Of a DNA stretch of 64,000 nucleotides, positions 25,073 to 33,582 are shown piece by piece (position 1 is the stretch's first letter; each line of letters opens with the position of its first letter). Origin of the DNA: an uncultured Prevotella sp. (GTDB taxonomy: Bacteria > Bacteroidota > Bacteroidia > Bacteroidales > Bacteroidaceae); NCBI GenBank assembly GCA_946614435.1, contig CAMOGW010000004.1:1-64000 (forward strand), in the 5' to 3' direction. Under the pieces are notes generated by a model. The model made no database searches. It worked only from the letters and a program-made list of their open reading frames with translations, and had not been told where the DNA came from. The position numbers were made by a program, and so were the translations under genes.

Positions 25073-25147
25073 TAGGGACGATCGGATTCGAACCGATGAC
25101 CTCTTCAATGTGACTGAAGCGCTCTAAACCAGCTGAGCTACGCCCCT
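25073..25147 (-). tRNA. tRNA-Val (anticodon CAC)
   Basis: The minus strand folds as a complete cloverleaf: acceptor AGGGGCG/CGTCCCT, D arm GCTC/GAGC, anticodon stem CTTCA/TGAAG with loop GTCACAT (anticodon CAC), T arm ATCGG/CCGAT with TTCGAAT loop, discriminator A. CCA is not encoded. It forms the left boundary of the defence island. Confidence 0.95.
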
Positions 25148-25301
25148 ATCGTTTGAATTGCGGGTGCAAAGGTAAGTAAAATATCTGAACGCAGCAAATT
25201 TTTTTGTCATAAAATTCTTAAAAACTCTTGAACGGGAGCGCTAATGGCAGAAAAATAGAAAAATATTCGAATCGATTGTGCTCTTTTTGGAAACAAATTC
25301 G

Positions 25302-25309
25302 TATTTTTG
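25302..25309 (+). promoter_or_regulatory. -7 box of vsr
   Basis: TATTTTTG about 57 bases before the ATG at 25367. A TTG at 25276-25278 is 23 bases upstream, slightly long. Confidence 0.5.
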
Positions 25310-25366
25310 TGCTATTAAAATCAATGTAGGCAAACGAAAACTGAATGTGCCGAAGCACTGAATAAT

Positions 25367-25948
25367 ATGGATAAGCTCACTTCACAGCAAAGACACTTCA
25401 ATATGGCTGCTATCCACTCGAAGGACACGAAGCCCGAGATAATAGTGCGGCGTGGGTTGTGGAAGCGAGGCTTTCGCTATCGGCTGAACCACAAGCGCTT
25501 GCCTGGACATCCCGATCTGGTGCTGAGAAAATACAGGACGTGCATCTTTGTGAACGGCTGCTTTTGGCATGGCCATCATGTGGTGGTTGATGTGAAAGGA
25601 GAGAAAAATGAAATCAAAAGCTCTGAGTGTTGCAAGATACCTAAGACGAACCGCGACTTTTGGGTGGCCAAGATTTGCAGGAACAAGGAGCGCGATAAGG
25701 AAGAGCAGCGCAAGTTGGCAGAGATGGGATGGCACTGCATCACGGTGTGGGAGTGCGATTTGAAGCCATCGAAGCGTGAAGAGACATTGGAGTCGATAGC
25801 CTTCACGCTGAACCACATCTGGCTGCAAGACCATCAGGCTCGCCCCATTGCCTATCCGCAGCAGGAAGAAGAAGGCGTGCAGGTGCCAATGGCAGCAGAA
25901 CCCAGTTCGTTTGTGGAACCATCTGGCCAAGATGCCGGGAGTACTTAG
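25367..25948 (+). CDS. vsr: Very short patch repair endonuclease (Vsr)
   Basis: 193 residues. Signature: SQQRHFNMAAIHSKDTKPEIIVRRGLWKRGFRYRLN, then LPGHPDLVLRKYRTCIFVNGCFWHGH, where the aspartate of PGHPDLVL and the FxxGCFWHxH box form the catalytic centre. It nicks next to T:G mismatches that arise from deamination of 5-methylcytosine. No cytosine-5 methyltransferase is present in the window, so the methylase it would serve is elsewhere or lost. A C-terminal extension of about 35 residues (PQQEEEGVQVPMAAEP) is unusual and low in complexity. Confidence 0.93.
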   Translation: MDKLTSQQRHFNMAAIHSKDTKPEIIVRRGLWKRGFRYRLNHKRLPGHPDLVLRKYRTCIFVNGCFWHGHHVVVDVKGEKNEIKSSECCKIPKTNRDFWVAKICRNKERDKEEQRKLAEMGWHCITVWECDLKPSKREETLESIAFTLNHIWLQDHQARPIAYPQQEEEGVQVPMAAEPSSFVEPSGQDAGST

Positions 25949-26072
25949 CCTGTTTTTCGGGAGCATTTAGCTCAAATGAGTATAAGCAGCTGCAGCGGAT
26001 TATATAGTCCGCTATAGCCGATTATATAATCCGCTGCAGCTGCTTATGCTAAAATAGCCTAAATCACCCCGT
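25949..26072. repeat. Large palindrome repeat, copy 1
   Basis: A 66-base core (25982-26047) is a nearly perfect palindrome centred on GCTATAGC, built of nested palindromes (GCAGCTGC at each end, GATTATATAATC-like units between). It is identical, base for base, to the core at 55085-55150, and similarity extends over about 120 bases including flanks. It sits in the gap between vsr and hsdM. The remaining 26073-26427 is AT-rich with no gene that I can see. Confidence 0.9.
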
Positions 26073-26401
26073 CGGTTATGGCATTTCCCTCCCTGATGAT
26101 TAGTTTCTTTTCCCCACGTTTTCATCTGTTATCGGCCTTTCCAGGATTCGCCCTTCTCACTTTGAGGCTATCACAGACGGGAACTTGGTTCCTTTGTAGC
26201 ATATCTAAGAGCGAAATTACGTCGCAAAGATGCGAATGATTTTCGTTCGTTGACATCAAATTTATTATAAAATCAAATTTTGTTTTTTAAATTAGCATGA
26301 TTTAACCAAATTAGCCGATTTAAAGTCGATAAAAATAGCCAAATACGACAAAAATTGGCAGATTGTTTTGGTAAAACAGATAACAATTGAAAATAAATCA
26401 T

Positions 26402-26409
26402 TACCTTTG
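26402..26409 (+). promoter_or_regulatory. -7 box upstream of the restriction operon
   Basis: TACCTTTG lies 19 bases before the ATG of the regulator remnant at 26428 and about 105 bases before hsdM. It is the likely promoter of the hsd operon. Confidence 0.55.
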
Positions 26410-26427
26410 TGGAATAAAGCTATAAGT

Positions 26428-26505
26428 ATGGAAGATATAAACCGACTGAAAGTTGTATTGGTAGAGAAAAAGCGTACCTTTTGCAGGTGCAAACAAGGTA
26501 AATAA
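26428..26505 (+). pseudogene. Head of a small XRE-type regulator gene
   Basis: 25 codons: MEDINRLKVVLVEKKRT, the usual start of small helix-turn-helix regulators that precede type I restriction operons in Bacteroidales, then FCRCKQGK and stop 8 bases before hsdM. The helix-turn-helix itself is missing. It may now be only a leader peptide. The family call rests on memory of the N-terminal pattern. Confidence 0.45.
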
Positions 26506-26512
26506 AGAAAAT

Positions 26513-28078
26513 ATGGCAACGAAAGTAATAAAAGAAAAGGCAATAGAGGAAGCGCTGTGGGAATCAGCCAACAAACTACGTGGTTCTGTGGAACCATCGG
26601 AGTATAAGCACGTAGTGCTAAGTCTGATATTCCTGAAATATGCTCACGACCGCTTTACGGAGCGGCGCAATGAGCTGGTGGCAGAAGGCAAGGAGGCTTT
26701 TGCCGACAATCCCGTGTTCTATAATGCCAAGAATGTCTTTTATCTGGAGCCTGAGAGCCGTTGGGATTTCCTGATTGAGAACGCCAAGCAAAACGATATT
26801 GCCATCAAAATAGACAAGGCATTGGCGAAAGTGGAGCAGAGCAACCTTACGCTGAAGGGTGCTTTGCCCAGCAACTACTATGCTGGTCTGTCGCTCGACC
26901 GAACCAAACTCGCTGCTCTGCTTGATGAAATAAACAAGATTGACACGCTGAAAGACCCGGAGAACGACCTCATCGGTCGTGTCTATGAATATTTCCTTGG
27001 TAAGTTTGCCATTGCCGAAGGTAAGGGTAAAGGTGAATACTATACGCCTAAGACCATCGTCAATCTGATTGCCGAGATGATCGAGCCTTATCGTGGAAAG
27101 ATATATGACCCTTGTTGTGGTTCTGGTGGTATGTTCGTGCAGAGCATGAAGTTCATCGAGGCTCATCACGGTAACAAGCGCGACATCTCGGTCTATGGAC
27201 AGGAATACACCAATACCACCTATAAACTGGCGAAGATGAACCTCGCCATTCGTGGCATTGCCTGTAACTTAGGTGAGATGGCTGCCGATACGTTCCATAA
27301 CGATCAGCACAAAGACCTGAAGGCCGACTTTATCATGGCTAATCCGCCATTCAACCAAAAGGCTTGGCGTGCAGAAAACGAACTGAAGGATGACCCTCGA
27401 TGGGCTGGTTATGACGTACCACCTACAAGTAACGCCAACTATGGTTGGATTCTGAACATCGTCTCAAAACTCTCTGCCAACGGAACGGCAGGATTCCTTC
27501 TTGCCAATGGAGCATTGAGTGGCGACGGTACGGAGTTGGAAATCCGTAAGAAATTACTTCAGAATCATTTGGTAGAGGCAATTGTTATCCTTCCACGAAA
27601 CATGTTCTACTCTACAGACATCAGCGTGACGCTTTGGATTCTCAATAACAACAAGAAGGCTCGCACGGTGGAGCAGAACGGCAAGATGGTTCGCTATCGC
27701 AATCGTGAAGACGAAGTGCTGTTCATCGACTTGCGCCAATGGGGAGAGCCCTTTGAGAAGAAATACATCCAGTTCTCTACGGAGCAGATACAGCAGATAG
27801 CCGAGAACTTCCATAACTGGCAGCGTGTGGGCTATGAAGATACCTATCACAACGAACCTGAATACTGCTACTCAGCCACCCTCGAAGAGATAGAGAAGAA
27901 AGGCTGGAGCCTTGTACCCAGCAAATACATCGAGTTTCGCAACCGCGATGAGCAGATTGACTTCGACACTAAGATGAAGCAACTGCAAGCAGAAATGCGC
28001 GACCTCTTGCAACAGGAGGAAGAGAGCAGACAGCAGTTGAAAGAACTGTTTAATTCATTAGGCTATGGACTCGAATAA
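26513..28078 (+). CDS. hsdM: Type I restriction-modification methyltransferase subunit
   Basis: 521 residues. An N-terminal HsdM_N helical domain (LRGSVEPSEYKHVVLSLIFLKY) is followed by the N6-adenine methyltransferase domain with DPCCGSGGMF (SAM motif I, about residue 200) and NPPF (catalytic motif IV, about residue 276). It methylates adenine within the bipartite target when complexed with HsdS, protecting the host DNA. It overlaps the next gene (RhuM-Fic) by 14 bases. It is intact, so modification is probably functional. Confidence 0.96.
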   Translation: MATKVIKEKAIEEALWESANKLRGSVEPSEYKHVVLSLIFLKYAHDRFTERRNELVAEGKEAFADNPVFYNAKNVFYLEPESRWDFLIENAKQNDIAIKIDKALAKVEQSNLTLKGALPSNYYAGLSLDRTKLAALLDEINKIDTLKDPENDLIGRVYEYFLGKFAIAEGKGKGEYYTPKTIVNLIAEMIEPYRGKIYDPCCGSGGMFVQSMKFIEAHHGNKRDISVYGQEYTNTTYKLAKMNLAIRGIACNLGEMAADTFHNDQHKDLKADFIMANPPFNQKAWRAENELKDDPRWAGYDVPPTSNANYGWILNIVSKLSANGTAGFLLANGALSGDGTELEIRKKLLQNHLVEAIVILPRNMFYSTDISVTLWILNNNKKARTVEQNGKMVRYRNREDEVLFIDLRQWGEPFEKKYIQFSTEQIQQIAENFHNWQRVGYEDTYHNEPEYCYSATLEEIEKKGWSLVPSKYIEFRNRDEQIDFDTKMKQLQAEMRDLLQQEEESRQQLKELFNSLGYGLE

Positions 28079-29060
28079 TCAGATCATCATATATCAGACA
28101 GAGGACGGGCAGACACAGGTGGATGTCCGTTTGGAGAATGAGACTGTGTGGCTGACACAGGCTCAGATGGTCGAGCTTTTTCAAACGACCAAACAAAATG
28201 TAAGTTTGCATGTCGGTAATGTCTTTAAGGAGGGTGAACTGGAACAAAAGTCAACTGTCAAGGAATACTTGACTGTTCAAAAAGAAGGAGAAAGAAAAGT
28301 CTCGCGTAAGGTTAAATACTACAACCTCGACGTCATCATCTCCGTTGGCTATCGTGTAAAAAGCAAACGTGGTACTGCTTTTCGTATCTGGGCGAACAAT
28401 GTCTTAAAACAGTATCTTATCAAGGGTTATGCCGTCAATGAGCGTATGCGAAAGGAGCAGATTGGAGAGCTGCGCCAACTGGTGGGTATGCTTGGGCGCA
28501 CCATTCAGAACCAACCGCTACTGTCTAATGACGAGACCAATGCCCTGTTTGAGGTGGTGACAGACTATACTTACGCCCTCGATACCCTCGACAACTACGA
28601 CTACGAGCGACTTACAATCAATAAGACCACCAAAGAAGAACCATTCCATGCTACCTATGAGAATGCGATGGAGGCTATCAATGGGCTGCGTGAGAAATTC
28701 GGTGGTTCTGTTCTCTTTGGCAACGAGAAAGATGACTCCTTCAAAAGCAGTATCGGACAGATATACCAGACCTTTGGAGGTGAGGAACTCTATCCCAGTG
28801 TGGAGGAGAAAGCCGCCATGTTGCTCTATCTTGTCACGAAGAACCACTCGTTCAGCGACGGCAACAAGCGCATAGCCGCCACGTTGTTCCTTTGGTTCCT
28901 TAATGGCAACAATATCCTCTATCATCCTGACGGCAGCAAGCGCATCGCTGACAGCACCCTCGTTGCCCTCACGCTGATGATTGCCGAGAGCCGAACGGAA
29001 GAAAAAGATGTCATGGTGAAGGTTGTTGTCAATCTGATAAACAAAAACAACGATGAGTAA
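28065..29060 (+). CDS. RhuM-type N-terminus fused to a Fic/Doc domain
   Basis: 331 residues. Residues 1-110 (TVWLTQAQMVELFQTTKQNVSLH, YNLDVIISVGYRVKSKRGTAFRIWA) are the RhuM/KilA-like DNA-binding region. The C-terminal half is a Fic/Doc domain with HSFSDGNKRIAATLFLWFL near residue 260, matching HxFxDGNKR. Fic domains transfer AMP or another nucleotide to proteins; Doc-type ones are toxins. It is embedded between hsdM and hsdS with overlaps of 14 and 8 bases, so it is translated with the restriction complex. Such genes are known passengers of type I loci. Its role there is not established. Confidence 0.9.
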   Translation: MDSNNQIIIYQTEDGQTQVDVRLENETVWLTQAQMVELFQTTKQNVSLHVGNVFKEGELEQKSTVKEYLTVQKEGERKVSRKVKYYNLDVIISVGYRVKSKRGTAFRIWANNVLKQYLIKGYAVNERMRKEQIGELRQLVGMLGRTIQNQPLLSNDETNALFEVVTDYTYALDTLDNYDYERLTINKTTKEEPFHATYENAMEAINGLREKFGGSVLFGNEKDDSFKSSIGQIYQTFGGEELYPSVEEKAAMLLYLVTKNHSFSDGNKRIAATLFLWFLNGNNILYHPDGSKRIADSTLVALTLMIAESRTEEKDVMVKVVVNLINKNNDE

Positions 29061-30219
29061 AGCGGAAAACAAACGATTAGGCGACTATATCAGAGAGGTG
29101 AATGTCCGTAATCGGGATTTGAAGGTTACGAACTTGCTGGGTGTGAGCATTTCGAAGGAATTCATGCCCTCGATTGCTAATACCATTGGCACAGATATGT
29201 CCACCTATAAGATTGTGGAACGAGGGCAGTTTGCTTACGGTCCTGTCACATCACGCAACGGCGATAAGGTATCTATTGCTTTACTCGATGGATACGATGA
29301 TGCTATCATTTCTCAGGCTTATACTGTGTTTGAGGTTATTGACCACGAACAACTATTGCCAGAATATTTGATGATGTGGTTTCGTCGTCCAGAGTTTGAC
29401 CGCTATGCCCGTTTTCATTCTCATGGAAGTGCTCGTGAGATATTCGATTGGGACGAACTTTGTGATGTCATGCTCCCCATCCCCTCCATCACTTGTCAGC
29501 GTGAAATCGTGTCAGAATACGAAACGCTGACCAACCGCATCCGTCTCAACAATCAAATGATTCAGCACCTCGAAGCCACTGCCCAAGCCCTCTACCGCAA
29601 AACCTTCGTCGATAACATCGACAAAGAAAACCTCCCCGAAGGCTGGAGCATGGGAACGCTGGGAGATATTTGCAAATGCATTTCTGGTTATCCATTCGAT
29701 GGCGAATCATATTCTGAGAAAATAGGAATTATAGCTTTACGAGGCGAGAATGTAACAGAACAATCGCTTCGTTGGAACATGGTCAAAAGATATAATGGAG
29801 ATATAACCGAGCGCATAAATAAGTATTTTTTAAATGCATGGGATATTGTGATTGGCATGGATGGCTCGAAAGTTGGAAAGAATTGGTCTTTTGTATTTAA
29901 GAACAATTTACCATTACTTTTGGCACAACGAGTTGCATGTTTGCGAACCGGAGCAATAGAAAAGCAGGTGTTTATTTATTTGACTCTGAGAATGGAACAA
30001 TTTGCAGAGTATGTAAATCGTGTAAATACAGGATCAACAATTCTGCATATCAGTACATCACAAATCGAAGAGTTTCCGATACCGATACCAACGAACATGC
30101 AATTTGAAAAGATTAGAAAAGAATGGGTACCTCTGTATAAACAAATTTGTTTAAATAAACAAGAAAACGAGAAACTAACCGAATTACAGTCTTTGCTTTT
30201 GGCGAAGATGGGGCAATAA
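29053..30219 (+). CDS. hsdS: Type I restriction-modification specificity subunit
   Basis: 388 residues with two target-recognition domains. TRD1 spans about 1-180 (KRLGDYIREVNVRN... PSITCQREIVSEY). A helical linker follows (LTNRIRLNNQMIQHLEATAQALYRKTF). TRD2 spans about 195-360 (GWSMGTLGDICKCISGYPF), then the closing helix KQENEKLTELQSLLLAKM. It chooses the DNA sequence for the complex. The second half (from about 29680) is visibly more AT-rich than the first, suggesting TRD exchange. Confidence 0.93.
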   Translation: MSKAENKRLGDYIREVNVRNRDLKVTNLLGVSISKEFMPSIANTIGTDMSTYKIVERGQFAYGPVTSRNGDKVSIALLDGYDDAIISQAYTVFEVIDHEQLLPEYLMMWFRRPEFDRYARFHSHGSAREIFDWDELCDVMLPIPSITCQREIVSEYETLTNRIRLNNQMIQHLEATAQALYRKTFVDNIDKENLPEGWSMGTLGDICKCISGYPFDGESYSEKIGIIALRGENVTEQSLRWNMVKRYNGDITERINKYFLNAWDIVIGMDGSKVGKNWSFVFKNNLPLLLAQRVACLRTGAIEKQVFIYLTLRMEQFAEYVNRVNTGSTILHISTSQIEEFPIPIPTNMQFEKIRKEWVPLYKQICLNKQENEKLTELQSLLLAKMGQ

Positions 30220-30226
30220 TAAAAGA

Positions 30227-30514
30227 ATGATTATGGCTTTTTCATTTGATCTTGATAATAAAGGGTATATAAAGAAACGCGAGTCTTATAACTTGGAATA
30301 TAAGCAAAATTTCCAGTTGGGAGATAATCTCGTTAAATATTGCAAGACTCTTGTTGGTATGGCTAATAATAAAGGTGGTGAAATAGTCTTTGGCATAAAG
30401 AACTCACCACATGAGCTGTTTGAGCAACAGGGCTACAGCTACGTGAATGGCGAGACGATACACAGGGAACAGAGAACAAGTATTGGCAATATGTTTAAAG
30501 AACAAAACAATTGA
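30227..30514 (+). pseudogene. AlbA_2 (Schlafen-type) N-terminus joined to an hsdR fragment
   Basis: Residues 1-62 (RESYNLEYKQNFQLGDNLVKYCKTLVGMANNKGGEIVFGI) are the beginning of an AlbA_2 domain. From position 30413 the frame continues into LFEQQGYSYVNGETIH, which is residues 18 onward of HsdR, encoded by a 60-base near-copy of 33630-33689. It then ends after RTSIGNMFKEQNN. The AlbA_2 domain is cut short and the HsdR piece is meaningless alone, so this is a recombination scar. It starts 7 bases after hsdS. Confidence 0.75.
30413..30472 (+). repeat. 60-base direct repeat, left copy
   Basis: 57 of 60 bases match 33630-33689, which encodes HsdR residues 17-36. The two copies bracket the cassette with the DUF4268, AAA ATPase and RloB genes. 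Confidence 0.92.
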
Positions 30515-30518
30515 TAAG

Positions 30519-31442
30519 ATGGATAAATTAGGCAAGATGATAAGAATTACCGATTTAAGGTCGGTATGGCCTCATGAGGCGAATGACTTCACGAGGTGGT
30601 TAGCGCAAGAAGAGAATCTTACGCTGCTGGGGGATGCGATAGATATTGAGTTGGAACTTGAAGAAAGAGAATCATCTGTTGGTAGTTTCAATGTGGATAT
30701 CTTTGCAAAAGAAGTGGGCACTAATCGTCGCGTTATTATCGAGAATCAGTTGGAAGATACCAACCACGATCATCTTGGTAAACTGATTACATACGCATCA
30801 GGTAAAGGTGCTGAAGTGATTGTCTGGGTGGTGAAGCGAGCACGTGACGAACATCGTCAAGCAATAGAATGGCTGAACCAGCATACAGATAGTAACATCG
30901 GCTTTTTCTTGTTGGAAATAGAGTTGTGGCAGATTGGTGATTCGGAGAAAGCACCACGTTTCAACATCGTAGAAAAGCCTAATGATTGGACAAAGACAAT
31001 GAAGTCTATTGAAGGACTATCCAATACCGATTTGCTGAAACTTGAATTTTGGACAGGTTTTAATGATGCGATGAGCAATAACAATGAGTTTACTCGCAAT
31101 TTCCATGCTCGAAAGGCGTCTCCTCAGCATTGGTATGATTTGAGCATCGGTAGCTCTGCCTATCATGTAGGACTTACCATCAATACCCAAAAGCAGAATA
31201 TCGGTACGGAGATTTACATCAATGACGACAAAGAATTGTTTGAGCGATTCAAAATGCATAACGATGAAATCTCTACAATGCTGAATAGTGAGGTGGAATG
31301 GCGAGAGGCAAAGAAAGCATGTCGCATTTTCATCACAACCAATATCAATCCCAAGAAACGGGAATGTTGGCCAAAAGCCTATAATTGGTTCTTGGAAAAG
31401 GCTATCATCTATAAAGAAATTGCATCGAAGTATGGCGAGTAG
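30519..31442 (+). CDS. DUF4268 protein with PD-(D/E)XK-like N-terminal region
   Basis: 307 residues from ATG 30519; a longer frame from 30447 would read through the hsdR repeat. The N-terminal part SSVGSFNVDIFAKEVGTNRR then VIIENQLEDTNHDHLGKLI has the D...ExQ arrangement of PD-(D/E)XK nuclease-like folds. The C-terminal half (WTGFNDAMSNNNEFTRNF, QHWYDLSIGSSAYHVGLTIN) is DUF4268. Such proteins occur in defence loci; activity is unproven. It starts 4 bases after the preceding stop. Confidence 0.78.
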   Translation: MDKLGKMIRITDLRSVWPHEANDFTRWLAQEENLTLLGDAIDIELELEERESSVGSFNVDIFAKEVGTNRRVIIENQLEDTNHDHLGKLITYASGKGAEVIVWVVKRARDEHRQAIEWLNQHTDSNIGFFLLEIELWQIGDSEKAPRFNIVEKPNDWTKTMKSIEGLSNTDLLKLEFWTGFNDAMSNNNEFTRNFHARKASPQHWYDLSIGSSAYHVGLTINTQKQNIGTEIYINDDKELFERFKMHNDEISTMLNSEVEWREAKKACRIFITTNINPKKRECWPKAYNWFLEKAIIYKEIASKYGE

Positions 31443-31518
31443 CACGTAATAAAAACGATAAATCACTACTTCTATTATGAAAAATTGCAAATTTTGCACA
31501 GATTTTAGAGATAGAATG

Positions 31519-31548
31519 TTGGTTTGTCGGAATTTATCAGTATATTTG
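31519..31548 (+). promoter_or_regulatory. Promoter of the AAA ATPase/RloB pair
   Basis: TTG at 31519-31521 and TATATTTG at 31541-31548 are 19 bases apart. The ATG follows at 31572. So the pair has its own promoter inside the restriction operon. Confidence 0.65.
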
Positions 31549-31571
31549 CAACAGAATAAAAATGCATAGAT

Positions 31572-32852
31572 ATGATACAGGAATTGAAAATTAAAAATGT
31601 GCTCTCGTTTAAGAATGAAGTGACATTCAGTTTTGTTGCCTCAAGCGACCAGTTTGCGGAAGATAGTCAGGTGGTAAAGATTAACGATAGTACGCGATTG
31701 CTTCGCTTTGGTGTGCTATATGGATATAATGCATCAGGAAAGTCAAATTTGCTCTATGCTTTTGACTTCCTTCCCCGCTTTTGGAGTTATAAGCCCGAAG
31801 GTATGGATGAGCCAACTGGGGTCGTTCCGTTCAAACTTGACGCTGTTTCGCCAAATGAACCGTCCTACTTCGAACTGATATTCTTTGTCGGTAATGTGAA
31901 GTATTGGTATCAGTTGGAGTTGGATAGGAATCAAGTCTATTTGGAAAAACTCTCGTATTATAAGAGTGCTCAGCCCACTATGCTGTTTGAGAGGAAACTG
32001 GTGAACGGACATTCGGAGGTGGAGATTAACCCGAAAGGTGATAAAATCAGCGCTTCAGCCAAAGAGTTGATCAATGGATATTGCCTAAAGAATCTTTCTT
32101 TTTTTGTGGCTCGTAATCAAGTGAATGCAAGTCTGCCTCTGATTGATGCTGCCAAAAACTGGATGAAGGAGCAGGCAATGCCAGCCGTATTCCCATCGAC
32201 CTATCTTACAGATTATGCACAGCGGAAAACTGCAGAGAATAAAGGCCTGACCCAGTATCTTGTGAACTTCCTGCATGAGGCAGATTTCAACATCACAAAT
32301 ATATCGTCGGATATTGTAAATAGGCAGATCTCTGACGAAGAAGTGAAGTTCCGAATCTCAGATGAGAGTATTCCTAAGGACGAAAGGGAACGAATCAAAA
32401 AAGAGAAAACGATTTCACTCCTTCATACCAGTTTTGAGCATACCGTTGAAAATGAAAACGGACAAGAGGCATACCAGATGAATAGGGGAGATGAGTCAAC
32501 AGGAACTCTGCGTACTTTCGGTATAGAAACAGTATTGTATGAGTCACTTGAGAAAAACGCTTTTTTGCCAATAGATGAGATAGAGACTTCGCAGCATCCC
32601 AATTTGTTTGAAAAGATGCTATTTGAATATTTGAAGACTCATTCAAGGTCTCAACTTCTTGTCACTACACATAATGATGGTTTGCTAGATTTGGTGGATG
32701 ACCTCATTAGAAAAGATTCCGTGTGGTTTACTGAAAAGGATAAGGCAGGTGTGACCGATTTGTATAAATTGACTGATTTTAGAGGTGTAAATCGCTTGTC
32801 GTCAATCAGAGAGGCTTATCGTAACAAACGTTTTGGGGCTACAATGAAATAA
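31572..32852 (+). CDS. AAA-family ATPase, AbiLi/RloA-like
   Basis: 426 residues. IQELKIKNVLSFKNEVTFSF opens an ABC/SMC-like ATPase. Walker A is GYNASGKSN (about residue 51), the signature-like GDESTGTLR is near 315, Walker B is FLPIDEIE (about 333), followed by LLVTTHNDGLLD (switch). This is the AAA_15/AAA_21 architecture of OLD-like, RloA and AbiLi proteins. With the downstream RloB it matches the two-gene AbiL defence system, in which the ATPase is thought to sense infection and control its partner. The system assignment is by family, not by experiment. Confidence 0.88.
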   Translation: MIQELKIKNVLSFKNEVTFSFVASSDQFAEDSQVVKINDSTRLLRFGVLYGYNASGKSNLLYAFDFLPRFWSYKPEGMDEPTGVVPFKLDAVSPNEPSYFELIFFVGNVKYWYQLELDRNQVYLEKLSYYKSAQPTMLFERKLVNGHSEVEINPKGDKISASAKELINGYCLKNLSFFVARNQVNASLPLIDAAKNWMKEQAMPAVFPSTYLTDYAQRKTAENKGLTQYLVNFLHEADFNITNISSDIVNRQISDEEVKFRISDESIPKDERERIKKEKTISLLHTSFEHTVENENGQEAYQMNRGDESTGTLRTFGIETVLYESLEKNAFLPIDEIETSQHPNLFEKMLFEYLKTHSRSQLLVTTHNDGLLDLVDDLIRKDSVWFTEKDKAGVTDLYKLTDFRGVNRLSSIREAYRNKRFGATMK

Positions 32853-32856
32853 AGTG

Positions 32857-33582
32857 ATGGAAGAAAAAGAATTAGCAGAGGTCGTTGAGCAGAAGCAATA
32901 TTTTGAGGCTGTACCTGCTCCCTCTACAGAAGAAGATGAGGGAACAAGGGACATGGGACCGCTGTACCCATTCCTTATCAGTGGCGGAACCAATACCGAG
33001 CGCTATTACTTTACACATATAAATGACACAACAGGATATAAGTTCAATATCTTTCCAAAATATTTTGGAAATGAGGCCAGTTATACGGAGATATTCCCTG
33101 AAAGGATAAAGGACATCATTAAAAATAATGCTGGAGCAAAAATCTTTTGTGTGTTTGATTTAGATACTGTCTTTTGTAATGAGACTAATCAAAAAAAACA
33201 CCAAACTTTTGAAGATAATCTCAGGCGAGAAATTGGTGAAGGGAGTGTCGTGTTATGCCCAAGTATGCCAAGCATTGAATACTGGTTCTTACTCCATTTT
33301 GAAAATTACACAGAACTAATTAAAAGTTGTGGAACAAAATTGCAGAAGTTACTATCGCCCCACATGTTGCCATATTTCCTTGGTACAAACAAAAAGTTAC
33401 TGAACCTACTAAAAGACAAGAAATATGTAGAAAGTCCTGATTGGGTAATTGAATTATGCAATGACGGAAAGTTGGAATTAGCCATTGAACGGGCAGAAAA
33501 CAACATTAATGCGGCTGTAGTTGCTGATGAATTAAAGAACCAGTCTTATTCATACGTTTATAAAGCATTTAAAGAGAGATAA
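32857..33582 (+). CDS. RloB-family protein, AbiLii-like
   Basis: 241 residues from the ATG at 32857 (4 bases after the ATPase stop). Motifs are SGGTNTERYYF near residue 40, VFDLDTVF near 100 (paired acidic residues) and SMPSIEYWFLLHFENYTEL near 135, the RloB signature SxPxxExW. The arrangement is Toprim-like, and nuclease activity is likely but not shown here. The first 35 residues are acidic and probably disordered. The stop shares one base with the hsdR start (TAATG). Confidence 0.85.
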   Translation: MEEKELAEVVEQKQYFEAVPAPSTEEDEGTRDMGPLYPFLISGGTNTERYYFTHINDTTGYKFNIFPKYFGNEASYTEIFPERIKDIIKNNAGAKIFCVFDLDTVFCNETNQKKHQTFEDNLRREIGEGSVVLCPSMPSIEYWFLLHFENYTELIKSCGTKLQKLLSPHMLPYFLGTNKKLLNLLKDKKYVESPDWVIELCNDGKLELAIERAENNINAAVVADELKNQSYSYVYKAFKER

